Positions 16,352 to 22,833 of a stretch of 26,320 nt of DNA are shown piece by piece (position 1 is the stretch's first letter; each line of letters opens with the position of its first letter). Source of the stretch: JBOFLG01 sp051657745 (GTDB taxonomy: Bacteria; Actinomycetota; Actinomycetes; Actinomycetales; Dermatophilaceae); assembly GCA_051657745.1 (NCBI GenBank), contig JBOFLG010000143.1, forward strand, positions 1 to 26,320. Reading direction: 5' to 3'. The translations under genes were made by a program, and so were the position numbers. Below the pieces are notes generated by a model, which was given only the letters and a program-made list of their open reading frames with translations, made no database searches and was not told where the DNA came from.

Positions 16352-16385
16352 CCGGATCGGAACCATCGGTCGGTTTCCGATCCGG
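16352..16385. promoter_or_regulatory. Perfect 11-bp inverted repeat, candidate operator (glgE/protease divergent region)
   Basis: CCGGATCGGAA (16352-16362) and TTCCGATCCGG (16375-16385) are exact reverse complements separated by 12 bp. The element lies 71-104 bp upstream of glgE and about 140-175 bp upstream of the protease gene. Being between two starts rather than two stops, it fits an operator better than a terminator. Confidence 0.55.
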
Positions 16386-16389
16386 TGGC

Positions 16390-16410
16390 GTTGGCGGGAA
16401 CGCCGCCAAC
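16390..16410. promoter_or_regulatory. Second inverted repeat in the same divergent region
   Basis: GTTGGCGG (16390-16397) and CCGCCAAC (16403-16410) pair perfectly around five bases, only four bp after the first inverted repeat. A shifted pairing GGCGTT/AACGCC (16387-16392, 16399-16404) is also possible. It may be a binding site for a dimeric regulator. Confidence 0.5.
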
Positions 16411-16515
16411 CAGGGGATGCCGGTCGGTAGATTCACGCCTAGGGTGACCCCGTGCCAAGGGCCGGTTCGCGCCGGGTGCTGGGTCCCAGGACAGGTGGCA
16501 CACCACGTCGTTACC

Positions 16516-16521
16516 AGGAGG
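16516..16521 (+). promoter_or_regulatory. Ribosome binding site deciding the M6 protease start
   Basis: AGGAGG, six nucleotides before the GTG at 16528, which opens directly into a signal peptide. The frame is open 37 codons further upstream, but that part lacks both a ribosome site and sense as an export signal. Confidence 0.85.
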
Positions 16522-16527
16522 TTTACC

Positions 16528-18945
16528 GTGCGCAGAACAGTTGTCTGGCTGCTTGGCCTCGTGCTCGCCACGAGTGCGGGGGTCGGCATGTCATCGACAT
16601 CAGCCGTCGCGGGGCCGCCCGTCGGCGGTGGGCCCCAAGCGGCCACCGCCGAACGGGCCGGCGCCGACGACCTCCCGCACCCGCTGGAAGAGAAGCGTCG
16701 AGCGATGCGTGAGGCGGGCCTGACCTCGGTGCTCAATGGCACTGCCACGGCGGAGACGGTCAACGGCAGCCAGGTCGTCAACGTCGGCAACAGCTCAGTG
16801 CCGGCTGAGGCCACCGGGTCGGCGCCCTCGGCTCGCCCCGCAGCGGGCACCCGGCGGGATCAGTACGTCGAGTTGCAGCGCGACCAGACCGATCGCATCT
16901 TCGTGATCCTCGCCGAGTTCGGCGACGAGCGTGACGCGGAGTACCCGGACCAGGACACTGACCCGGAGATTGCCGGCCCGGCCCTCTTCGACGGTCCGCT
17001 GCGGAATCAGATTCCGGAGCCGGACCGCGCCGTTGACAACTCCACGGTGTGGCAGCCCGACTATGACCGGCAGCACTTCCAGGATCTGTACTTCGGCGCG
17101 GATGAGTCGCTGCGGGAGTACTACGAGAAGCAGTCCTCCGGCCGGTACAGCGTGGACGGCACGGTCACCGATTGGGTGAAGGTGACCTACAACCAGGCGC
17201 GCTATGGCCGAAGCGACGGCTTCCCGTGCCCCGACAAGGTGTGCGACAACGCCTGGGACCTCGTGCGCGACGCCGCCAACCAGTGGGTCACCGACCAGCG
17301 CGCCGCTGGTCGGTCATCTGCCGAGGTTGCCGCCGAGATGAAGTCCTTCGATCAGTGGGACCGCTACGACTTCGACGCCGACGGGAACTTCAACGAGTCC
17401 GATGGCTATATCGACCATTTCCAGATCGTCCACTCCGGTCGCGACCAGGCGGACCAGAGCGACGAGGACCCCACGCCGGAGTTCGGAGAGGACGCGATCT
17501 GGAGCCACCGCTGGTATGCGTACGGCACCGACATCGGTTCCACCGGGCCGGCGACCAACCCGGTCGGCGGCACCGAAATCGGTGACACCGGCATCTGGAT
17601 CGGCGACTACACCATCCAGCCTGAGAATGGCGGCCGGTCGGTCTTCTACCACGAGTACGCCCACGACCTCGGCCTGCCGGATGACTACAACACCGGCAGT
17701 GGCTGCACCCCCGACCCGGTGGTTGGTGGCTGCGACAACAGCAACGAGTTCTGGACCCTGATGGCCCAGAACCGGCTCAGCGCGAAGGATGACGAGGCCA
17801 TCGGCGAGCGCGGCGGCGACCTCGGGGCGTGGAACAAGCTCCAGCTGGGCTGGCTCGACTACGAGACGGTCGTCGCGGGTCAGCAACGCACCCTGGATCT
17901 CGGCCCCCAGGAGTACAACTCGGCCAAGCCGCAGGCGGCCGTGGTCGTGTTGCCGAAGAAGAAGGTCACCACCGAGCTGGGCGCACCGGCAGGCGGTGAG
18001 GGCCAGGTGTACAGCGGTTCGGGCGACAGTTACGAGGGCACCTTGGAGTCCGAGGTCACCGTTCCTGAGGGCTCGCCAGCGTTGACTTTCCGCACTCGCT
18101 ATGACATCGAGGAGGACTACGACTTCGGGTTCGTCGAGGTCGACGATGGGAGCGGGTTCGTGGCCGTTGCCGGCAGCATCACCGAGGGCCCGGACAACGA
18201 GATCGACGGCACCCAGGGCGACTGGGCCGACGCGTCGTTCGATATGTCGGCCTACGCCGGGCAGACCGTCACGGTGCGGTTCCGCTACGTGACCGACGGC
18301 GGATCCGCCGGTAACGACGCCGAGGTGGTCGATGGTTGGTTCATCGACGACATCGCGATTGGCGACTTCGCCGAGGATGCCGAGAGCGGTACCGACGGCT
18401 GGACGGCATCCGGCTTCTCCGTGGTCGGGTCGTCGGTGACCACCGAGCACGACAACTTCTACATCGCCGGGCACCGCTCCTACGTGTCGTACGACAAGTA
18501 CCTGAAGACCGGCCCGTACTTCATGGGTCACACCACCACTCGACCGGACTTCGTTGACCATTTCCCATACCAGGAGGGCCTGCTCATCTCGTACTGGGAC
18601 ACCTCGTATGCGGACAACGACACCTTCGCGCACCCGGGCAACGGCCTGAATCTGGTCATCGACTCGCGGCCAACGCCGAAGTACAACCTCACTGGAGCGC
18701 CGTGGCGGTCCCGGGTTCAGGTGTACGACGCGCCGTTCTCGATGAAGAAGGCCGACTCGTTCACGCTGAATGTGAACAGCCAGCCCTCCTTCGTGCGCGG
18801 CGAGCCGGCTCAGCCATTGTTCGACGACACCAAGAAGTACTGGTTCGAGGAGTTGCCGAACCACGGGGTCAAACTCCCCGCGGTCGGCGTGAAGATCCGC
18901 GTCGTGGAGCAGAAGGGCACCTCGATGCGGATCCGCATCAGCTGA
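16528..18945 (+). CDS. Secreted immune inhibitor A-like M6 metalloprotease
   Basis: Exported zinc protease of 805 aa. The signal peptide VRRTVVWLLGLVLATSAG has a likely AVA|GPP cleavage site near residue 30. A propeptide (about 30-110) with LPHPLEEKRRAMREAGL follows, then the M6 catalytic domain (about 125-480) with zinc motif HEYAHDLGLPDDY (His375, Glu376, His379) and Asp-rich DFDADGNFNESDGYIDHF, a probable calcium site. Two Cys pairs (PCPDKVC and GCTPDPVVGGC) suggest disulfides outside the cell. Next come a jelly-roll/MAM-like beta domain ending in DGWFIDDIAIG (about 490-620) and a C-terminal region with the usual GLLISYWDTSYADNDTFAHPG. The family cleaves extracellular proteins; this target is unknown. 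It stands alone, divergent from glgE, with a hairpin terminator after its stop. Nothing links it functionally to glucan synthesis except position. Confidence 0.93.
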   Translation: MRRTVVWLLGLVLATSAGVGMSSTSAVAGPPVGGGPQAATAERAGADDLPHPLEEKRRAMREAGLTSVLNGTATAETVNGSQVVNVGNSSVPAEATGSAPSARPAAGTRRDQYVELQRDQTDRIFVILAEFGDERDAEYPDQDTDPEIAGPALFDGPLRNQIPEPDRAVDNSTVWQPDYDRQHFQDLYFGADESLREYYEKQSSGRYSVDGTVTDWVKVTYNQARYGRSDGFPCPDKVCDNAWDLVRDAANQWVTDQRAAGRSSAEVAAEMKSFDQWDRYDFDADGNFNESDGYIDHFQIVHSGRDQADQSDEDPTPEFGEDAIWSHRWYAYGTDIGSTGPATNPVGGTEIGDTGIWIGDYTIQPENGGRSVFYHEYAHDLGLPDDYNTGSGCTPDPVVGGCDNSNEFWTLMAQNRLSAKDDEAIGERGGDLGAWNKLQLGWLDYETVVAGQQRTLDLGPQEYNSAKPQAAVVVLPKKKVTTELGAPAGGEGQVYSGSGDSYEGTLESEVTVPEGSPALTFRTRYDIEEDYDFGFVEVDDGSGFVAVAGSITEGPDNEIDGTQGDWADASFDMSAYAGQTVTVRFRYVTDGGSAGNDAEVVDGWFIDDIAIGDFAEDAESGTDGWTASGFSVVGSSVTTEHDNFYIAGHRSYVSYDKYLKTGPYFMGHTTTRPDFVDHFPYQEGLLISYWDTSYADNDTFAHPGNGLNLVIDSRPTPKYNLTGAPWRSRVQVYDAPFSMKKADSFTLNVNSQPSFVRGEPAQPLFDDTKKYWFEELPNHGVKLPAVGVKIRVVEQKGTSMRIRIS

Positions 18946-18994
18946 CGTATCGGTGTGGTCGAGTCGCGGCGGGAGCCGTGGCCGGGCGGCGGCG

Positions 18995-19018
18995 GGCCGG
19001 GAGCACACGTTCCCGGCC
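18995..19018 (+). terminator. Candidate terminator of the M6 protease gene
   Basis: GGCCGGGA (18995-19002) and TCCCGGCC (19011-19018) form a perfect eight-bp GC-rich stem with an eight-base loop, 50 nt after the protease stop and upstream of the glgP promoter. There is no U-tract. Confidence 0.55.
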
Positions 19019-19118
19019 TGCCGTGCGCCGTCCGGGCGGTGCGTCTGGCGCGGCCGCCCTCGCTGCAAGAACCCGACGGTGTGCGCAAGACGACGACGAA
19101 CCACGAGGCGGCCTGCCC

Positions 19119-19124
19119 TACGAT
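19119..19124 (+). promoter_or_regulatory. Candidate -10 box of a near-leaderless glgP promoter
   Basis: TACGAT (TANNNT) eight bases before the GTG at 19133, with no Shine-Dalgarno site between. A start of transcription at or within two bases of the GTG would make the glgP message leaderless. No convincing -35 is visible. Confidence 0.4.
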
Positions 19125-19132
19125 TCGTCCTC

Positions 19133-21718
19133 GTGAAGGCCATTCGACGCTTCAGTGTCCGTCCTGTCCTCCCCCCAGCGATCGCGGCACTCGGCGACCT
19201 CGCAATGAACCTGCGGTGGAGTTGGCACGCACCGCTGCGCGACCTGTTCGCCTCGATCGACGTGCACCGGTGGGCCGAGGTCGGAGCGGACCCGGTGGCG
19301 ATGCTGTCGGCCGTCTCGCCCGACGAGTTCGAGCGGCTGGCTGGCGACCACGACTTCGTCGGCCGGGTCCACGCTGCGCAGGGTGAGCTCGACCGCTACC
19401 TCACCCAGGACCGTTGGTACCAGCGGTGGGGGCGTGAGCAGGAGGCGGGCGTGCCGGCATCCATCGCGTATTTCAGCGCCGAGTTCGGGATCACCGCAGC
19501 GCTTCCGCAGTACTCAGGCGGCCTCGGCATCCTCGCCGGCGACCATCTGAAGTCGGCTTCCGACATCGGTGTGCCCATCATCGGGGTGGGTCTGTTCTAT
19601 ACCACCGGGTACTTCCGGCAGAGCCTGAACCGCGACGGGTGGCAGCAGGAGACCTATCCGGTGCTCGACCCCGACGGGTTGCCCTTGTCCCTGCTGCGCG
19701 ACGCCGACGGCGCCCCGGCGCTGGTGACGGTCGGGCTGCCGGGGGGTCGTGTCCTCCACGCCCAGCTGTGGCGCGCGCAGGTGGGCCGGGTGCCGCTGCT
19801 GCTGCTCGACTCCGATGTGCAGGCCAACGACGAGGCCGGCCGCCGAGTCACCGAACGGCTGTACGGCGGTGGTGGTGAACTGCGCCTGCAGCAGGAGATG
19901 CTGCTCGGCATCGGCGGGGTTCGGGCACTGCGGCTGTGGTCTCGACTCACCGGCGCTCCCACCCCCGACGTGTACCACGCCAACGAGGGGCACGCCGGTT
20001 TCCTCGGCATCGAGCGGATCAGCGAGCTGGTCGAGGCCGAGCGGATGACGTTCGACGAGGCGCTGCAGGCGGTACGTGGCGCGACCGTGTTCACCACTCA
20101 CACACCGGTGCCGGCCGGGATCGACCGCTTCGAGACCTCCCTGATGGAGCAGTACTTCGGCGGGTCGCAGGCACTTCCCGGAGTGCCCGTCGACCGGCTG
20201 CTCACCCTCGGTGCCGAGACCTACGAGGGTGGTTCCGCCGACCTGTTCAACATGGCGGTCATGGGCCTGCGGCTGGCCCAGCGGGCCAACGGCGTCTCGC
20301 AGTTGCATGGAGTGGTCAGCCGCGAGATGTTCGACGGCCTGTGGCCAGGCTTCGATGACGCCGAGGTGCCGATCATGTCGATCACCAATGGCGTGCACGG
20401 ACCGACCTGGGTCGACCCCCAGGTGGTCGAGCTCGCGCGCGCCCACACCGCGGCCGACGACCTCGACACCCAGGACGACGCCTGGGAGGCCCTCGCCGCG
20501 GCACCTCGTGACGCCGTGTGGGCGACCAAGCGCCACCTGCGCGCCCAGCTCGTCGAGGAGGCCCGGCGGCGCACCCGCGACTCCTGGCTCGAGCGGGGGG
20601 CGTCGCCGGCTGAACTGGGCTGGGTCGACGACGTGCTTGACCCCGATGTGCTCACCATCGGGTTCGCCCGTCGCGTGCCCACCTACAAACGGCTCACCCT
20701 CATGCTCCGCGACCCGGCGCGGCTCACGCGCCTGCTGCTCGACCCGGACCGGCCGGTGCAACTGGTGATCGCGGGCAAGTCGCATCCCGCCGACGAGACC
20801 GGCAAGCAGTTGATCCAGCAGTTGGTGAAGTTTGCCGACGACCCCCGGGTGCGGCACCGCATCGTGTTCCTGCCCAACTACGACATCGCCATGGCGCTTC
20901 ATCTCTACCCCGGGTGCGATGTGTGGCTCAACAACCCGCTGCGTCCGTTCGAAGCGTGCGGGACCTCGGGGATGAAGGCCGCCCTGAACGGAGCGCTGAA
21001 CCTCTCCATCCTCGACGGGTGGTGGGACGAATGGTTCGACGGTGAGAACGGCTGGGCGATCCCCACGGCGGATGGCGTTGATGACCCCGACCGCCGCGAC
21101 GACATCGAGGCAGCGGCGCTCTACGACCTGGTCGAGCAGCAGGTCGCGCCGCGGTTCTACGATCGCGACGATGCCGGCCTGCCGCAGAACTGGCTGTCGA
21201 TGGTGCTGCACACCATGAGCACCCTCGGCCCCAAGGTGCGTGCCAACCGGATGGTGCGCGACTACACCGAGCGCCTGTATGCACCCGCGGCGCGGTCCGG
21301 GTGGTCGATGGCCGCGGACGGATACCGTGGCGCCAAAGATCTCGCCGCCTATCGGCACCGCATCTCCGAGGCGTGGGATGACGTGCGGGTTGACCACGTC
21401 GAGTCGGCCGGGGTCGGTGATAGCCCGCAACTCGGCGAAACTCTGCATGTCACCGCGTACGTGTCGCTCGGCGCGCTCAGCCCGGACGACGTCGAGGTTC
21501 AGGTCGTGCACGGCCGCACCAACCATCACGGTGACGAACTGCACGATGTGGCGTCGGTGCCGCTGGCGATGATCCAGAGTTTCGAGCACGGCCGATACCA
21601 GTTTGCCGGGGATCTCGCACTGCGTCGGCCCGGCGCGTTCGGCTACACCGTGCGGGTACTTCCCCGGCACGACGGGCTCACCACCCCGAGCGAGCCAGGC
21701 TTGGTCGCCAGCGCCTAA
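19133..21718 (+). CDS. glgP: Alpha-glucan (glycogen/maltodextrin) phosphorylase
   Basis: GT35 enzyme that removes glucose-1-phosphate from the non-reducing ends of alpha-1,4-glucan. The 861 aa are typical of the actinobacterial GlgP type, which begins KAIRRFSVRPVLPPAIAALGDLAMNLRWSWH. Conserved stretches are FSAEFGITAALPQYSGGLGILAGDHLKSASD, FTTHTPVPAGIDRF, SITNGVHGPTW, IGFARRVPTYKR and GTSGMKAALNGALN with the PLP-binding lysine (Lys615). The frame is open upstream to 18953, but the GTG at 19133 gives the family N-terminus. It is separate from the glgE operon, on the other strand and after a protease gene, so it is regulated independently. It ends at TAA, with a large inverted repeat four nucleotides later. 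Confidence 0.96.
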   Translation: MKAIRRFSVRPVLPPAIAALGDLAMNLRWSWHAPLRDLFASIDVHRWAEVGADPVAMLSAVSPDEFERLAGDHDFVGRVHAAQGELDRYLTQDRWYQRWGREQEAGVPASIAYFSAEFGITAALPQYSGGLGILAGDHLKSASDIGVPIIGVGLFYTTGYFRQSLNRDGWQQETYPVLDPDGLPLSLLRDADGAPALVTVGLPGGRVLHAQLWRAQVGRVPLLLLDSDVQANDEAGRRVTERLYGGGGELRLQQEMLLGIGGVRALRLWSRLTGAPTPDVYHANEGHAGFLGIERISELVEAERMTFDEALQAVRGATVFTTHTPVPAGIDRFETSLMEQYFGGSQALPGVPVDRLLTLGAETYEGGSADLFNMAVMGLRLAQRANGVSQLHGVVSREMFDGLWPGFDDAEVPIMSITNGVHGPTWVDPQVVELARAHTAADDLDTQDDAWEALAAAPRDAVWATKRHLRAQLVEEARRRTRDSWLERGASPAELGWVDDVLDPDVLTIGFARRVPTYKRLTLMLRDPARLTRLLLDPDRPVQLVIAGKSHPADETGKQLIQQLVKFADDPRVRHRIVFLPNYDIAMALHLYPGCDVWLNNPLRPFEACGTSGMKAALNGALNLSILDGWWDEWFDGENGWAIPTADGVDDPDRRDDIEAAALYDLVEQQVAPRFYDRDDAGLPQNWLSMVLHTMSTLGPKVRANRMVRDYTERLYAPAARSGWSMAADGYRGAKDLAAYRHRISEAWDDVRVDHVESAGVGDSPQLGETLHVTAYVSLGALSPDDVEVQVVHGRTNHHGDELHDVASVPLAMIQSFEHGRYQFAGDLALRRPGAFGYTVRVLPRHDGLTTPSEPGLVASA

Positions 21719-21722
21719 CCTC

Positions 21723-21814
21723 GGCTTTTCCGCCCCATCCGGGATCCGTCCGGTTCGCACGGGTTCTCTACCCTTGTCTACCTGGGCTTTCCGTGATGGG
21801 GCGGAAAAGCCCAG
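21723..21814. terminator. 17-bp inverted repeat with a competing inner hairpin; probable bidirectional terminator
   Basis: GGCTTTTCCGCCCCATC (21723-21739) is the exact reverse complement of 21795-21811, with 55 bases between. The right arm can instead pair with a nearer sequence: 21782-21793 with 21802-21814, 12 bp with one bulged A and an eight-base loop. The two stems exclude each other. The element fills most of the gap between the converging glgP and phyH stops, so a terminator acting in both directions is the simplest reading. A small repeat element is the alternative. Confidence 0.65.
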
Positions 21815-21860
21815 CGGCGTGCTGGTGGGAGCACGGGCCAGGCGAGTTTCCCCCCCGGGC

Positions 21861-22751
21861 TCAGCGCAGGAACGGAACGGCCCGGTCCAGCAGGCCGCGC
21901 TCCTTGAGTTCCGCGCGCAGCGGGATGTCGTCGTCGATCCAGCCGCTCTGCTTGATACCCCAGAACGAGGCGTGATCGGGACCGTAGCCGAGCAACTGCC
22001 GGTGCAGCGGTGACAGGCCGGCGAACCACGCTGACGACTGGTCGGCGACGGCTTCATCGAGCGGCCGGATCCAGCGGTAGGTGTAGCCGATGAACATCAG
22101 CTTGCGGATGCGCTCGCTGGTGTTCATCGAGCGGCTGTGCCACAGCCTGCGGTCGAAGATGAAGGCGTCGCCGGGGTTCAGGCACACCTCGGTGGCGCCC
22201 TCGGGCTCGATGATCGGGTCGCCGGGCTTCTCGGGCCGCCCAGCAAGCGTGTTGTTCGTGTGGCTGCCCGGGATGACCTTGGTGTTGCCGTAGCCCGGCT
22301 CGGAGAGGTCGGTGAGGGCGTAACCAATCTTCGTCATGAACATCGGGCGCACGTCCATGTCGATGTCGGAATTCTGCCGATACCCGTCCTGATGCCAGTT
22401 CCAGAAGGGCGGTTCGTCCTTGGGCGGGTTGACGTCGATGTGGTTGTGGTGGGTGTAGATGTTCCAGCCCATCGTCCCCCAGATGTAGGGGAATGTCGTC
22501 GGCCAGGTGAGCAACTCGGCGAAGCGCGGGTCCTTGTGCAGCCAGCCCATGACGTGGATCGAGCGGTCGGGGCGCAACTCGCCGGCGGCTTCCTCTTCGG
22601 CGTAGATCCGGTCGACGGCGTTCTCGAAGTAGGCCCGGTCGTCCTCGGCGAGCGCGTTCGGGATGACGACGTAGCCGTCGCGGTCGTATTGCTCCCTGAT
22701 CGCCGGGTCGAGCGGCTCGAAGCCAGTGGGGGCAGGCACGGTCGTGGTCAT
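21861..22751 (-). CDS. PhyH-family Fe(II)/2-oxoglutarate-dependent dioxygenase
   Basis: Phytanoyl-CoA dioxygenase-family oxygenase of 296 aa; the substrate cannot be predicted. The double-stranded beta-helix metal triad is visible: WNWHQDG (His120, Asp122) and RRLWHSRSMN (His205), with a following basic residue (Arg214 or Arg216) to bind 2-oxoglutarate. The N-terminus EQYDRDGYVVIPNAL is typical of the family, and the HHNHIDVNPP stretch (101-110) is distinctive. The ATG at 22751 has GGGAG nine bases upstream. It begins 82 nt after the glgX stop on the same strand, so it may share the glgX transcript, although a hairpin lies in that gap. It lacks the ectoine hydroxylase signature. The link to glucan metabolism, if any, is unknown. 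Confidence 0.88.
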   Translation of the reverse strand: MTTTVPAPTGFEPLDPAIREQYDRDGYVVIPNALAEDDRAYFENAVDRIYAEEEAAGELRPDRSIHVMGWLHKDPRFAELLTWPTTFPYIWGTMGWNIYTHHNHIDVNPPKDEPPFWNWHQDGYRQNSDIDMDVRPMFMTKIGYALTDLSEPGYGNTKVIPGSHTNNTLAGRPEKPGDPIIEPEGATEVCLNPGDAFIFDRRLWHSRSMNTSERIRKLMFIGYTYRWIRPLDEAVADQSSAWFAGLSPLHRQLLGYGPDHASFWGIKQSGWIDDDIPLRAELKERGLLDRAVPFLR

Positions 22752-22768
22752 GCTGGAGAACTCCCAAC

Positions 22769-22794
22769 TGGCGCCAGGTGGGGCGGAGGCGCCA
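22769..22794 (-). terminator. Hairpin between glgX and phyH (terminator or attenuator)
   Basis: TGGCGCC (22769-22775) and GGCGCCA (22788-22794) pair perfectly over seven bp with a 12-base loop. It lies 40 nt after the glgX stop and just upstream of the phyH ribosome site. It may partly terminate glgX transcripts. Confidence 0.4.
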
Positions 22795-22833
22795 TCCGTT
22801 GCGTCCCGTCGAGCCAGGCCGCGCGTCCGCGGA

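Noticed and set aside
16359..16425. ECF sigma factor promoter (GGAAC box) for the protease
   Set aside because: GGAAC occurs at 16359 and 16397, but no matching -10 element lies at 16-17 bp spacing.
17314..19143. 609-codon minus-strand frame opposite the M6 protease
   Set aside because: The sense strand has a signal peptide, HExxH zinc motif and ribosome site. The antisense reading has no recognisable domain.
19514..22057. 847-codon minus-strand open frame across glgP
   Set aside because: It is antisense to a complete, motif-rich GlgP and has no family signature. Long antisense open frames are expected in high-GC coding DNA.
21861..22751. Ectoine hydroxylase (EctD)
   Set aside because: The fold family and metal triad fit, but the EctD signature is absent and there are no ectoine genes nearby.
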